From Shouchella xiaoxiensis (lineage in GTDB: Bacteria > Bacillota > Bacilli > Bacillales > Bacillaceae_D): DNA of 64,000 nucleotides. The position numbers and the translations under genes were made by a program. Shown here piece after piece: positions 55,634-64,000 of the stretch (positions are counted from its first letter, which is position 1; every line of letters begins with the position of its first letter). The DNA lies in the NCBI RefSeq assembly GCF_016907895.1, contig NZ_JAFBCV010000004.1, forward strand, positions 62,001 through 126,000, read 5' to 3'. The notes beneath the pieces are model-generated. The model was not told the origin of the DNA and did no database searches. It worked only from the letters and a program-made list of their open reading frames with translations.

Positions 55634-56806
55634 CTAACCGAGGCTGTTTTTTCTTTCTGTGCGAATATGGTAGAGGGCTTTATCAACGGTCAGCTTATTT
55701 TTTGCCGTAATTTCTGCTTTTCTTGGAACTTCAGGGAAGGGGTGATCAAGCCAACTTTCTGGAAGAACTTCGTCCGTTTGTTTTCCCCAATGCGTTAACC
55801 ATTCGTGGGGAATTGGATCGTTGGCTAAATTTAATTGATTCGTCATTTCAAGCCAAATAAATGACCACGCCCGTGGTACTACTTTCCATCTATCGTATCC
55901 TCCACCGCCAACGGCAATCCATTTTCCTTCGCAGTATTCATGAGCTAATTGATGAGCAAGCTTAGGAATTTCTTTAAAGACTTTAGAAGAGACTCGCAAA
56001 TGAGATAAAGGGTCGTAGAAGTGAGCATCTACGCCATTCTGAGTTAAAATAACATCTGGTTTAAAAAATTCGATAACTTCACGAAAGGATTGTTCATATG
56101 CCTCTAGAAAAGAATCATCTTCGGTAAAAGCGTCTAGAGGAACGTTAATTGAGTAGCCGTAGCCTTTTCCGGATCCTTTTTCCGTTACATGACCTGTACC
56201 TGGGAATAGATACCGACCTGTTTCATGGATACTAAGTGTACACACGTCAGGATCTTCGTAAAAAGACCACTGGACACCGTCTCCATGGTGAGCATCTGTA
56301 TCCACGTAAAGAACTTTGACGCCGTATGTTCTCCTCATGTATTCAATTGCAATAGATGAATCATTGTAGATACAAAACCCTGATGCACGTCCTCTAAATC
56401 CGTGATGGAGACCTCCACCCAGATGAAAGGCATGGTCAAAACCATCCTTAAGCACCGCATCACATGCAGCGATCGTACCGCCTACTAAATAAGAAGCAGC
56501 TTCATGCATATGCGAAAACGCAGGTGTGTCTTCTGTGGCGAGACCATGTGCCTGTGCCCTGGCTTCTGACAGTTGACCTTGACCTCCTAATTGAACTGCT
56601 TCAATAAACTGAGGATCGTGTATAAGTTCAAGCGTAGCTTTAGAAACCATTTGAGGCTGAATAATGGTTTGATTGGTTAAAGCACCAATTTCATGTAACA
56701 AGGAGTACGTAAGTTCAAGACGCAGTGGGTGAAAAGGATGTGTGTCATGAAACAAATAAGGGTATTCGGTTTTTCCGTATATCAATGCCGCTTGGTTTTC
56801 TGTCAT
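55634..56806 (-). CDS. acuC: Acetoin utilization protein AcuC (class I deacetylase)
   Basis: Zinc-dependent histone-deacetylase-fold enzyme (390 aa). In B. subtilis it deacetylates and reactivates acetyl-CoA synthetase. Active-site segments: LGGGLHHGFRGRASGF near 128-143 (catalytic His pair), DTDAHHGDGVQW near 168-179 (zinc Asp and His), and QNGVDAHFYDPL. GGAGGA lies before the ATG, which overlaps the acuB stop as ATGA. It is last gene of acuABC and converges on ccpA. Confidence 0.94.
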   Translation of the reverse strand: MTENQAALIYGKTEYPYLFHDTHPFHPLRLELTYSLLHEIGALTNQTIIQPQMVSKATLELIHDPQFIEAVQLGGQGQLSEARAQAHGLATEDTPAFSHMHEAASYLVGGTIAACDAVLKDGFDHAFHLGGGLHHGFRGRASGFCIYNDSSIAIEYMRRTYGVKVLYVDTDAHHGDGVQWSFYEDPDVCTLSIHETGRYLFPGTGHVTEKGSGKGYGYSINVPLDAFTEDDSFLEAYEQSFREVIEFFKPDVILTQNGVDAHFYDPLSHLRVSSKVFKEIPKLAHQLAHEYCEGKWIAVGGGGYDRWKVVPRAWSFIWLEMTNQLNLANDPIPHEWLTHWGKQTDEVLPESWLDHPFPEVPRKAEITAKNKLTVDKALYHIRTERKNSLG

Positions 56807-57453
56807 AACATTCCTCCGAAATCTGGAAGCGCTGGTCCATAAACCTCATAGCCTTTTTCCTCAAGGGCCGAGATGACGCGCCTCGGATCAATCGTCTGAA
56901 CACGGAATGAAAGCATATGAAAGCCTAATTTTTCACTGGGATAGGCAACTGCACTAACGATATTTACTTTTTCAGCTTTAAAAACGGCAGATACATCAGC
57001 GAGCATACCTGTCTGGTTTTTAACACACACTTCAACAACTGATGTAGGTCTGTCTGCGCCAAGCAGTTTGGTTAAACTATATAGCATGTCTGATTCAGTA
57101 ACAATACCAACTAATTTGCCGTTTGTCGTAATAGGAAGACAACCAATACGATTCTGAAAAAATAATCGTGCACTCTCTTGTACATCATCTTCTTGGTGGC
57201 CAGTGAGAACTGGAACACTCATGATAGATGAAATCGGTTTCATGAATAACGTCTCATCTGTCTTAGGTACTAAAATAGATGGACGGATGTCTCGAATATC
57301 ACGGTCAGATACGATACCAACAACGTGGTGTGCGGCATTAACAATGGGGATATGGCGTATCGACTGTCTTTCCATTAACTGAATAGCTTCTAATATGGAC
57401 GCTGTTTCATCTAAAAAATACACATGAGCATGCATAATGGTTTTTAATTTCAT
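56803..57453 (-). CDS. acuB: AcuB, CBS-ACT regulatory protein
   Basis: A 216-residue protein: two CBS domains (about 5-62 and 72-130, for example HIPIVNAAHHVVGIVSDRDI and LPITTNGKLVGIVTESDM) and a C-terminal ACT domain (about 138-212). It is expected to sense nucleotides or amino acids and tune the acetylation system; its exact role is unknown. The ATG at 57453 has no ribosome site at normal distance: AAGGAGG lies 35 bases upstream, and an 8-codon ATG-TAG frame sits between. An in-frame stop excludes an upstream extension. Confidence 0.93.
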   Translation of the reverse strand: MKLKTIMHAHVYFLDETASILEAIQLMERQSIRHIPIVNAAHHVVGIVSDRDIRDIRPSILVPKTDETLFMKPISSIMSVPVLTGHQEDDVQESARLFFQNRIGCLPITTNGKLVGIVTESDMLYSLTKLLGADRPTSVVEVCVKNQTGMLADVSAVFKAEKVNIVSAVAYPSEKLGFHMLSFRVQTIDPRRVISALEEKGYEVYGPALPDFGGML

Positions 57454-57503
57454 GGCAACTATGCTCTGTTATCATGACAGAACATATACCTCCTTCCTTA
57501 CTG

Positions 57504-58136
57504 TTAATACATAAATCGATTAACAAATCTTAATTGATCAAAAGCTTCAACGGACTCCTGGTCAATATTCTTACCAATGCGTGCCATTAAACAGTTGGCA
57601 GGATGAGAGCTTATTTCTGGATCGTCTGTTGCAAACCAGGTCAACCCTCCAGCATTCATCATCTTCTCCATCACTTTGCGATATTCCCAAACGTCTAATC
57701 CACTGCCTTTCAAATCCCAATGCCAATAGTATTCAGTTGTAATAATAATATAATTTTCCATCGCTTCATCAAGCATGGACAAGCGAATTAGTTCTTTTCC
57801 TAATCCTTTTGCCCGATATGCAGGAGCAATCTCAATTGCACCTAATTCAATTAGATTCTCCATCTTTCCTTCAGACCATCTTTCTAATGGGTCCGGGTAA
57901 ACAAACGTTACATAACCAACAATACAGTCCTTGTCTCTAATTACATTAATCCGACCTTCAGGCAGTCCAGCAATTTCAACCAATGCTTCTTTCTGAGCTT
58001 GTACGGGTCGAAAAGACGTGAGGTTAGGGTGAAGAGTATAATTGGCAATAACTTCAGGTTGTAATGGTCCTTCTAAAAATAGTTCTTTGTTATCAAAATG
58101 AAAGAGTTCTTGAAAAAAAGTTTTTGGATGCTCCAT
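57504..58136 (-). CDS. acuA: Protein acetyltransferase AcuA
   Basis: GNAT-family acetyltransferase (210 aa). In B. subtilis it acetylates a Lys of acetyl-CoA synthetase and inactivates it. The acetyl-CoA loop is APAYRAKGLGKELIRLS at about 111-127; EIAGLPEGRINVIRDKDCIV and TEYYWHWDLKGSGLDVWEYR are AcuA-typical. GAGGTGAAGCT lies just before the ATG. It is first gene of acuABC, transcribed divergently from acsA, which encodes its target. Confidence 0.94.
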   Translation of the reverse strand: MEHPKTFFQELFHFDNKELFLEGPLQPEVIANYTLHPNLTSFRPVQAQKEALVEIAGLPEGRINVIRDKDCIVGYVTFVYPDPLERWSEGKMENLIELGAIEIAPAYRAKGLGKELIRLSMLDEAMENYIIITTEYYWHWDLKGSGLDVWEYRKVMEKMMNAGGLTWFATDDPEISSHPANCLMARIGKNIDQESVEAFDQLRFVNRFMY

Positions 58137-58160
58137 AGCTTCACCTCAATTTGACAATCT

Positions 58161-58195
58161 TCTCTTTCATTATACATGGTCTAAAAAAAAATCAA
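58161..58195 (-). promoter_or_regulatory. Sigma-A promoter of acuABC
   Basis: On the minus strand TTTGAT and a perfect TATAAT with a 16-base spacer rich in T. It reads into acuA with a short leader. Confidence 0.65.
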
Positions 58196-58289
58196 AGGAA
58201 TTCGTAAGGACGATCTTTTATTCCAGAAAAACCCTTACACAGAATATGTAATCTAATGAAAAAAATTTGACGATTGGAAGAGGATTCGT

Positions 58290-58318
58290 TTGAAATTTCG
58301 ACTAGCGTTGTATATAAT
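58290..58318 (+). promoter_or_regulatory. Sigma-A promoter of acsA
   Basis: TTGAAA, 17-base spacer, perfect TATAAT, starting transcription about 30 bases before the acsA ATG. No convincing cre was found in the divergent acuA/acsA region. Confidence 0.85.
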
Positions 58319-58353
58319 GAACTAAATTAGAGAGGGAGAGGTGTGAAGCTATT

Positions 58354-60066
58354 ATGAAAGCGCTTCCTGCAAAAGAAGGTAAACACAATCTTACAAACTA
58401 TGAAGAGGCAGTTGAACAATTCGATTGGAATTCAATTGAGAAAGAATTATCCTGGTTTAAAACAGGAAAAATAAATATGGCTTACGAAGCAATAGATCGC
58501 CATGCAGAAAATGGAAAGGCGAATCAAGTTGCGCTCTACTATAGTGATGCGCGCCGTGATGAGTCATACACGTACCAAGAAATGAAAGAGTATTCGAATA
58601 AAGCAGCAAATGTATTAAAAGATATTGGTGTGACAAAAGGCGATCGTGTTTTCATTTTCATGCCGCGCTCTCCAGAGCTTTATTTTGTTCTACTTGGTGC
58701 TATTAAACTAGGTGCTATTGTTGGACCGTTGTTTGAAGCATTTATGGAAGGTGCTGTACGGGATCGATTAGAAGATAGTGGAGCTAAAGTGTTGGTAACA
58801 ACGCCTTCACTATTAGAGCGCGTGCCGTTCTCAGATTTACCAGAGCTTAAAAAAGTTCTACTTGATGATAAAAGTTATAATGATCAAGATTCATTTTTGC
58901 AATTAAATAGCCGTTTAGATGACGCTTCCTCTGAGCTTGATTCAATTGAATGGGTTGATAAAGAGGATGGCTTAATTTTACATTACACATCTGGCTCAAC
59001 TGGCAAACCAAAAGGTGTACTCCATGTTCATGAAGCAATGGTTCAACATTACCATACGGCTAAAGTTGTCTTAGATTTAAAAGACGATGATATTTATTGG
59101 TGCACGGCTGATCCAGGCTGGGTGACGGGAACCTCATATGGCGTATTTGGTCCGTGGTTAGCAGGGGTAACAAATGTCGTCCGTGGTGGAAGGTTCTCAC
59201 CAACTGATTGGTATGAAACGATTCAACGCTATGATGTAACAGTGTGGTACAGTGCTCCGACTGCTTTCCGGATGCTGATGAGTGCTGGTGACGAGCTTGT
59301 GAAGAAATACGATTTGTCCTCCTTGCGTCATGTATTAAGCGTTGGTGAGCCATTAAACCCTGAAGTTGTTCGATGGGGCGTTCAAGTATTTGACCAGCGA
59401 ATTCACGATACATGGTGGATGACGGAGACGGGAGCGCAAATGATTTGCAACTACCCTGCGATGGAGATTAGACCAGGCTCAATGGGTAAACCAATACCTG
59501 GTGTACAAGCAGCGATTGTTGATGATAAAGGTAATGAATTACCGCCAAACCGAATGGGCAATTTAGCGATCAAAGAAGGTTGGCCGTCAATGATGCGGGC
59601 AGTCTGGAATAACGAAGCGAAATATAAAACCTACTTCGAATTAAATGGCTGGTACATCTCAGGAGATTCTGCCTATATGGATGAAGATGGCTACTTCTGG
59701 TTCCAAGGAAGAATTGACGATGTCATCATGACTGCAGGTGAGCGAGTTGGTCCATTTGAAGTAGAAAGCAAATTAGTAGAGCACCCAGCCGTAGCAGAAG
59801 CGGGTGTAATTGGCAAACCAGATCCAGTACGTGGGGAAATAATAAAAGCGTTTATTGCCTTACGTGAAGGTTATGAAGTATCGGACGATCTGAAAGAAGA
59901 AATCCGTCAATTTGTGAAAAACGGCTTAGCAGCTCATGCGGCTCCAAGAGAAATGGAATTTCGCTCTTCTTTGCCAAAAACAAGAAGTGGGAAAATCATG
60001 CGCCGTGTGCTTAAGGCTTGGGAACTTGATTTACCAACAGGTGATTTATCAACAATGGAAGATTAA
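58354..60066 (+). CDS. acsA: Acetyl-CoA synthetase
   Basis: AMP-forming ligase (570 aa) activating acetate to acetyl-CoA. ATP-binding loop YTSGSTGKPKG near 211-221, WWMTETGAQ near 355, GWYISGDSA near 431, and the C-terminal acetylation motif KTRSGKIMRR near 547-556, whose Lys is the target of AcuA and is restored by AcuC. GAGAGGGAGAGGTG lies 11 bases before the ATG. It is divergent from acuABC, as in B. subtilis. Confidence 0.96.
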   Translation: MKALPAKEGKHNLTNYEEAVEQFDWNSIEKELSWFKTGKINMAYEAIDRHAENGKANQVALYYSDARRDESYTYQEMKEYSNKAANVLKDIGVTKGDRVFIFMPRSPELYFVLLGAIKLGAIVGPLFEAFMEGAVRDRLEDSGAKVLVTTPSLLERVPFSDLPELKKVLLDDKSYNDQDSFLQLNSRLDDASSELDSIEWVDKEDGLILHYTSGSTGKPKGVLHVHEAMVQHYHTAKVVLDLKDDDIYWCTADPGWVTGTSYGVFGPWLAGVTNVVRGGRFSPTDWYETIQRYDVTVWYSAPTAFRMLMSAGDELVKKYDLSSLRHVLSVGEPLNPEVVRWGVQVFDQRIHDTWWMTETGAQMICNYPAMEIRPGSMGKPIPGVQAAIVDDKGNELPPNRMGNLAIKEGWPSMMRAVWNNEAKYKTYFELNGWYISGDSAYMDEDGYFWFQGRIDDVIMTAGERVGPFEVESKLVEHPAVAEAGVIGKPDPVRGEIIKAFIALREGYEVSDDLKEEIRQFVKNGLAAHAAPREMEFRSSLPKTRSGKIMRRVLKAWELDLPTGDLSTMED

Positions 60067-60072
60067 GCTAAA

Positions 60073-60106
60073 AAAAAGGAACAGCGCCTTGGCACTGTTC
60101 CTTTTT
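60073..60106. terminator. Bidirectional terminator between acsA and the PBP gene
   Basis: 60073-60088 pairs with 60091-60106 with one mismatch, around GGAACAG/CTGTTCC, with A- and T-tracts on both sides. Confidence 0.87.
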
Positions 60107-60117
60107 ACTGTAGTTCT

Positions 60118-62661
60118 TTATTCTTCTGCGTCTTCTTCTGAATCAGCTTCACTATCTTCTTCGTTTTCTTCTTGTTGATCTTCAACGACAGCTTCTTCAT
60201 CCTCTGTCGATTCTTCGTTTTCTTCTGTTGATGAGTCGTCCTCTTGCTGGTCTGATTCTTGTTGCTCAGGTTCCTCTTCATCAGTCGTGTCTTCTTGTTG
60301 TTGTTCTTCGGCTTCTGCTTCTTCTTGTCGGCGTCTTTCTTCTGCCTCTTGATTGCGTAGATCTTCAAGCAATTGATCCATCGTACGCTTAAATTCAGCT
60401 TGGAATGGCGCTAAACCATCAATCTTACTTAGCATATCGTTCGCATACAAATCAGTCGTGACAAGATTTTCCGCTTCACAGAAACGATTCGATGAACCGC
60501 CGGTCAATCCACAGACGCGACGTTCTGATAAGCCACTTGGACGTACAAACCGTTGTCCTTCCGCTGTCATTAGTGACGGGTTGACGGAATGAGCAGCGTT
60601 AGCAAGGTTTGCCCAGATGGTCTGGGTGCGGGCGCTTAGGCCTACTCCGTTTACTTCTGATGGGAGGCTTATTTCGGTTGGACCTGAGTAGCCATACCAT
60701 ACACCAAATGAAACATCGGGGTTAGCAGCAATAAACCATGAATCCCATTGCCTTTGAGAAGTTCCCGTTTTAGCGGCCCAATCGGCATTAAAGTTTAACA
60801 TACTTTGCACTCGAGCTGCGTTTCCACCGCCGTAAATGACATCGCGCATCATATCAAGTACAAGATAGTTGGTTTGCGGGCTTACAAAGAAATGTTCTAC
60901 TTGCTCGTGTTCGTATAAAATTTCGCCTGTATAGGTTTCAATTTTTTCGATCATATAAGGGTCTGGTCGACTGCCATCGTTACCGAAAGCTGTATATGCA
61001 CTAGCCATTTGTTCGACTGTTGCTCCACCACCACCAATCGCAGCGGCTTCAACTGCTTGCATACCATTTAATCCTGAGGCGTCAATTAAGTGGTTCTTAA
61101 GGGTATCTGGTACATTCCACCAAGCGCGAACCGCTGGAACGTTACGAGACCTTTTAATTGATTCGCGCACCGTTAAATTGCCATCATGTTGCTCATCCCA
61201 GTTTCTTATCGGATCTCCATTACTCTCATATGTTTCAGGCGTATCAGGTATCACGAGTCCTGGCTGAGTTACACCGGCTTCAATTGCGCCAGCAAATGGT
61301 AGGATTGGCTTAATTGTTGAGCCAGGTGAGCGGTAGCGTGTTGTGTGATTTAACTGATTATCCAAGTCTTCTTGGCGCCCACCAACAAAGCTTAAAATTG
61401 CCCCCGTATGATTATCAATCATAACCGCACCAATTTCTTCTCTATGTGTTTCATTTACTCCTGGATCATCTAAAAACAAGTGATTAAGTTCACCGGCACG
61501 TTCGTTCATTGCCGTATAGAGTTCTTGATCAATCGTTGTGGAGATTTTGTAACCGCCGTTTTCGATCCGCTCTCTAACTTGTGTACGAATGGCTTGTCTT
61601 TCAATATCTTTTGCATTTGTACTTAATTGATCCCAGCCTTCATAGTCCTTAATTGCTTCTTCAACAAGAATATCCGTTGAACGCTCTAAAATTTCAGTAG
61701 TTAAGCGCGGGTTACGGGACATAGGGTCAGGGGCATTTTCGGTAAAGTCAGCCACCAAATCATATTCAAGGGCTTCACTATACTCTTCTTGTGTAATATA
61801 GTCTTTTTCAAGCATGCGATTCAAGACTGTACGGTAACGATTAAATCCTGGACGTAAGCCATCTTCATCCTTTAATTCAGCACTCGCATGAAAAGGCGTG
61901 TAGCCAAAGGGACTTTGCGGCATACCTGCTAAATAAGCAGATTGAGGCAGGTTAAGATCTTTGGCTGGAACACCAAACACTCCCTGGGCTGCCGATTCAA
62001 TTCCTTCAACATTCCTTCCTGATGCGTTTCTGCCAAATGGGACAACGTTTAAATAAGCTTCTAAAATTTCATCTTTCGACATAAACTGTTCGAGACGCAT
62101 CGCAAGCATGATCTCTGTCGCTTTGCGGTCAAATGAAACTTCATTAGACAAAATTTGTTGTTTAATTAATTGTTGCGTTAATGTACTACCGCCTGTTTGA
62201 ACCGAGGCATTTGACAGCTCCTGCATGGTAGCTCTAAGAAGGGCTTTTGGCACAATTCCCTCATGTTCATAGAAATGTTCATCTTCTGTTGCAATAATGG
62301 CGTGCTTTACGTCATCTGCAATTTCATCAAGATTAATTAAATCTCGCTCAACGTCACTGCGGATTTTTCCTAAATAGACATCATTGGCCAAATAGATTTC
62401 GCTTGTTTCAGTTAATGAACCGACATGCATTCTCATATCCTCTTCAGAATAGGAAGGTTCATCGTAAACAAGTGAAGCGAAGTAACCGGCCGCTGCTCCT
62501 CCCGCAAACATAATTGAAATAAGACCTATAATAAATGTAACGAGCAATAAATTCCATAATACTTGGTAAGTGATTCCTATTTTTCGGAAGAACTGCTTCT
62601 CTGAAAGCTTTTCAATAAAGTCATTCCACTTGTTCTTCCAAGTTGAAAGAAACTGCTTCAT
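60118..62661 (-). CDS. Class A penicillin-binding protein with acidic C-terminal tail
   Basis: Bifunctional peptidoglycan synthase (847 aa), anchored by one membrane segment (about 33-62). The glycosyltransferase domain has Glu126 in ATEDEHFYEHEG and GGSTLTQQLIKQ. The transpeptidase has SPGSTIKP (nucleophile Ser near 447), SRN (KRSRNVPAV) and KTGTS near 630. The last 80 or so residues (from about 767) are almost only Glu, Gln, Asp and Ser, unlike most B. subtilis PBPs except PBP1-like tails. GGGGGGAAAAC precedes the ATG. Which of the ponA/pbpD/pbpF/pbpG groups it belongs to is unclear. Confidence 0.92.
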   Translation of the reverse strand: MKQFLSTWKNKWNDFIEKLSEKQFFRKIGITYQVLWNLLLVTFIIGLISIMFAGGAAAGYFASLVYDEPSYSEEDMRMHVGSLTETSEIYLANDVYLGKIRSDVERDLINLDEIADDVKHAIIATEDEHFYEHEGIVPKALLRATMQELSNASVQTGGSTLTQQLIKQQILSNEVSFDRKATEIMLAMRLEQFMSKDEILEAYLNVVPFGRNASGRNVEGIESAAQGVFGVPAKDLNLPQSAYLAGMPQSPFGYTPFHASAELKDEDGLRPGFNRYRTVLNRMLEKDYITQEEYSEALEYDLVADFTENAPDPMSRNPRLTTEILERSTDILVEEAIKDYEGWDQLSTNAKDIERQAIRTQVRERIENGGYKISTTIDQELYTAMNERAGELNHLFLDDPGVNETHREEIGAVMIDNHTGAILSFVGGRQEDLDNQLNHTTRYRSPGSTIKPILPFAGAIEAGVTQPGLVIPDTPETYESNGDPIRNWDEQHDGNLTVRESIKRSRNVPAVRAWWNVPDTLKNHLIDASGLNGMQAVEAAAIGGGGATVEQMASAYTAFGNDGSRPDPYMIEKIETYTGEILYEHEQVEHFFVSPQTNYLVLDMMRDVIYGGGNAARVQSMLNFNADWAAKTGTSQRQWDSWFIAANPDVSFGVWYGYSGPTEISLPSEVNGVGLSARTQTIWANLANAAHSVNPSLMTAEGQRFVRPSGLSERRVCGLTGGSSNRFCEAENLVTTDLYANDMLSKIDGLAPFQAEFKRTMDQLLEDLRNQEAEERRRQEEAEAEEQQQEDTTDEEEPEQQESDQQEDDSSTEENEESTEDEEAVVEDQQEENEEDSEADSEEDAEE

Positions 62662-62720
62662 GTTTTCCCCCCTATTAGAAAGAGTATACCATAAATAGCC
62701 ATAAGCGCATATGCGTTCTA

Positions 62721-62749
62721 TTGACAGGTTAGAATAGTTGTGATAAAAC
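62721..62749 (+). promoter_or_regulatory. Sigma-A promoter of the tyrosyl-tRNA synthetase gene
   Basis: Perfect TTGACA, 17-base spacer and TAAAAC. It leads into a T-box leader. Confidence 0.75.
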
Positions 62750-62755
62750 TAAAAG

Positions 62756-62995
62756 CAACTTGAATAGGAATAAGCGCTGAAGAGTCGAAGTATGAATATG
62801 TGGCTGATTCTAGAGAGCTAGCGGTTGGTGAAAGCTAGTACAGAACATAATTCAGAATTACAGCTTGGAGCTTTCTTTGTTGATCAAAGACGGGAAATCC
62901 GTTATCAAATGAGTGGAAGGCTTGCCTTCAACAAGGGTGGTACCGCGACGAACGTTCGTCCCTTTTTAGGGAGGGGCTTTTTTTGTGTTTATTTT
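62756..62995 (+). promoter_or_regulatory. Tyrosine T-box leader RNA
   Basis: T-box riboswitch. The stem I sequence AGAGAGCTAGCGGTTGGTG resembles that of the leuS leader. The specifier loop GAATTACAG carries TAC (62869-62871) for tRNA-Tyr, and the T-box AAGGGTGGTACCGCG is at 62933-62947. The terminator GTCCCT...AGGGAGGGGC with a T-run spans about 62958-62986. Uncharged tRNA-Tyr would permit expression of the synthetase. Confidence 0.93.
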
Positions 62996-63012
62996 TAAAG
63001 GAGGAAGAAAAT

Positions 63013-64000
63013 ATGAGTAATAAGAATGAAGCAGTGTTAACGCAAGAGCAGCAGGTAAAAGTAAATGAACAAGTAGAAGCGTTAATGCGCGGTGTTGTTG
63101 AAGTTGTGCCCGAGGAAGCATTTCGAAAAAAGATTGAGAAGAGTGTTCTTACAGGTAAGCCACTTAATATAAAACTGGGGATGGACCCCTCAGCGCCTGA
63201 CGTTCATATTGGTCATACAGTTGTTTTGCAAAAGCTACGTCAATTTCAAGAGTTTGGCCACCATATCCAATTGTTAATTGGTGATTTTACAGGAAAAATT
63301 GGCGACCCAACAGGAAAATCAGAAACGCGTAAAGTTTTAACGGATGAACAAGTTAAGCTTAACGCTCAGACTTATGTTGAGCAATACGGGAAAGTTTTGG
63401 ATATGGACAAAACGGAAATTCTTTATAATTCCCATTGGCTTGGTGAGCTGAAATTTGAAGACGTATTAAAACTGGCTGGACAAATGACGGTTGCAAGAAT
63501 GCTGGAGAGAGAAGACTTTAACAAGCGCTATAAAACAGGCCAACCAATCTCTGTTCATGAATTTTTCTACCCGCTTATGCAAGGCTATGATTCTGTAGCA
63601 ATGGATACGGATATTGAAGTGGGTGGAACTGACCAAACATTTAACTTGTTGATGGGCCGTCAACTACAAGATGCTTATGGAAAAGAAAAGCAAGCGATGC
63701 TGACGCTTCCACTCATTGAAGGATTAGATGGCGTGCGAAAAATGTCTAAGTCCCTTAATAATTATATTGGAATTGACGAGTCTCCAAATGAAATGTTCGG
63801 AAAATCGATGTCTATACCAGATGAGTTGATGATGAAATACTATAAACTGGCAACGGATATTCCAATGGAAGAGCTGGAAATGCTCGAACAAGGTCTTGCT
63901 GCCGGAACCGTTCACCCAAGAGATGCAAAAATGAAATTGGGCTATAAATTCGTTGAAATGTACCACGGTGTGGCACAAGCAGATGAAGCAAAAGCCTATT
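63013..64000 (+). CDS. tyrZ: Tyrosyl-tRNA synthetase, TyrZ type (3' truncated)
   Basis: Class I synthetase charging tRNA-Tyr; 329 codons are visible and the frame runs off the window. HIGH lies at residues 65-68 ([11 protein letters not shown]) and KMSKS at 243-247 ([10 protein letters not shown]). The N-terminal 50 residues, [13 protein letters not shown] and a true KMSKS mark the TyrZ group; TyrS proteins of Bacillus and Geobacillus instead carry KFGKT. AAAGGAGG lies 10 bases before the ATG. It is controlled by the tyrosine T-box. The group assignment could be checked on the full length. Confidence 0.93.
   Translation, partial: MSNKNEAVLTQEQQVKVNEQVEALMRGVVEVVPEEAFRKKIEKSVLTGKPLNIKLGMDPSAPDVHIGHTVVLQKLRQFQEFGHHIQLLIGDFTGKIGDPTGKSETRKVLTDEQVKLNAQTYVEQYGKVLDMDKTEILYNSHWLGELKFEDVLKLAGQMTVARMLEREDFNKRYKTGQPISVHEFFYPLMQGYDSVAMDTDIEVGGTDQTFNLLMGRQLQDAYGKEKQAMLTLPLIEGLDGVRKMSKSLNNYIGIDESPNEMFGKSMSIPDELMMKYYKLATDIPMEELEMLEQGLAAGTVHPRDAKMKLGYKFVEMYHGVAQADEAKAY

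Noticed and set aside
58140-58353. Search for a cre site in the acuA-acsA divergent region
   Set aside because: CcpA control is expected from B. subtilis, but no stretch matched the consensus well enough to report.
60105-60368. Lys/Asn/Gln-rich minus-strand frame overlapping the end of the PBP gene
   Set aside because: Frame shadow of the acidic GAA/GAG/CAA-rich tail of the PBP; composition is an artefact of that repeat.
62705-62714. CGCATATGCG palindrome upstream of the tyrosine T-box promoter
   Set aside because: Ten-base palindromes occur by chance at this length; it is not repeated nearby and does not overlap the promoter hexamers.
1-64000. CRISPR arrays, prophage, insertion sequences, tRNA or rRNA genes
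   Set aside because: No spaced direct repeats, transposase or phage genes, or tRNA/rRNA signatures were seen anywhere in the window.

Overview
The window is about 64 kb of chromosome from a low-GC, endospore-forming Bacillaceae bacterium. Evidence: GerA-type germination genes at the left edge, sigma-A and sigma-B type promoters, strong AGGAGG ribosome-binding sites with many TTG/GTG starts, T-box and SAM-I leader RNAs, and a gene order that closely follows the yt* region of Bacillus subtilis (ytkD, ytlACD, ytmA, pckA, metK, ytoA, ytpA, ytqAB, leuS, ytfP, ytgP/murJ, ytzG, ytzE, ytmP, ytzH, trmB, ytoP, ytpPQRS, murC, ytxGH, aroA, ccpA, acuCBA, acsA). The very acidic tail of the class A PBP and the paired SEDS genes would suit an alkaliphile such as Shouchella or Alkalihalobacillus, but that is inference. 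I see no prophage, insertion sequence, CRISPR array, rRNA or tRNA gene.

Layout. 1-1672: the end of a spore-germinant receptor operon (A subunit cut by the window edge, C lipoprotein). 1.7-8.4 kb: manganese pyrophosphatase, heme O synthase with a CcdC-like protein, small membrane proteins, a PAP2 phosphatase, a membrane-anchored Mrr-like nuclease and a dck/dgk deoxynucleoside kinase pair. 8.5-15.8 kb: C-S lyase, a 49-codon gene coupled to a YwpF-like gene, an MFS exporter, a Nudix hydrolase, an NMT1/THI5-type ABC importer and hydrolase YtmA. 15.8-24.4 kb: pckA, SAM-riboswitch-controlled metK, gamma- and beta-carbonic anhydrase-like proteins, a lysophospholipase-like protein, a BrfA-like ribosome-rescue gene, the MnmM/MnmL tRNA wobble-uridine pair and an MFS transporter. 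24.4-36.7 kb: T-box-controlled leuS, a flavoprotein, an M20 amidohydrolase, an HTH-only LuxR protein, YjbQ plus an SMP-30 lactonase, MurJ, two SEDS glycosyltransferases, a pseudouridine synthase and YtzE. 37-48 kb: cysteine synthase, an orphan HicB-like protein, an SDR, PurU, YtmP, YtzH, TrmB, a YtzB-like protein, M42 peptidase, DUF84, YtoQ, an orphan PTS EIIC, YtpP, YtpQ and YtpR. 48-64 kb: SftA, MurC, sigma-B-type ytxGH, AroA, CcpA, the divergent acuABC/acsA acetate system, a class A PBP and a T-box-controlled TyrZ-type tyrosyl-tRNA synthetase that runs off the right edge.

The genes are mostly housekeeping: cell-wall synthesis (murC, murJ, SEDS pair, PBP), acetyl-CoA control (acsA with its acetylase and deacetylase, plus ccpA and pckA), translation (leuS, tyrS, trmB, mnmLM, a brfA candidate) and sulfur/methionine metabolism (C-S lyase, cysK, metK). 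Most genes end in strong intrinsic terminators, often shared by convergent pairs.

The most unusual signals are at control points. They are: an intrinsic terminator inside the coding region of the BrfA-like gene, which would make a stop-codon-less mRNA; ccpA and acuB starts separated from their best Shine-Dalgarno sequence by mini-ORFs; a leader terminator before an orphan HicB-like gene; and a promoter-to-terminator unit with no ORF at 6.3-6.4 kb.
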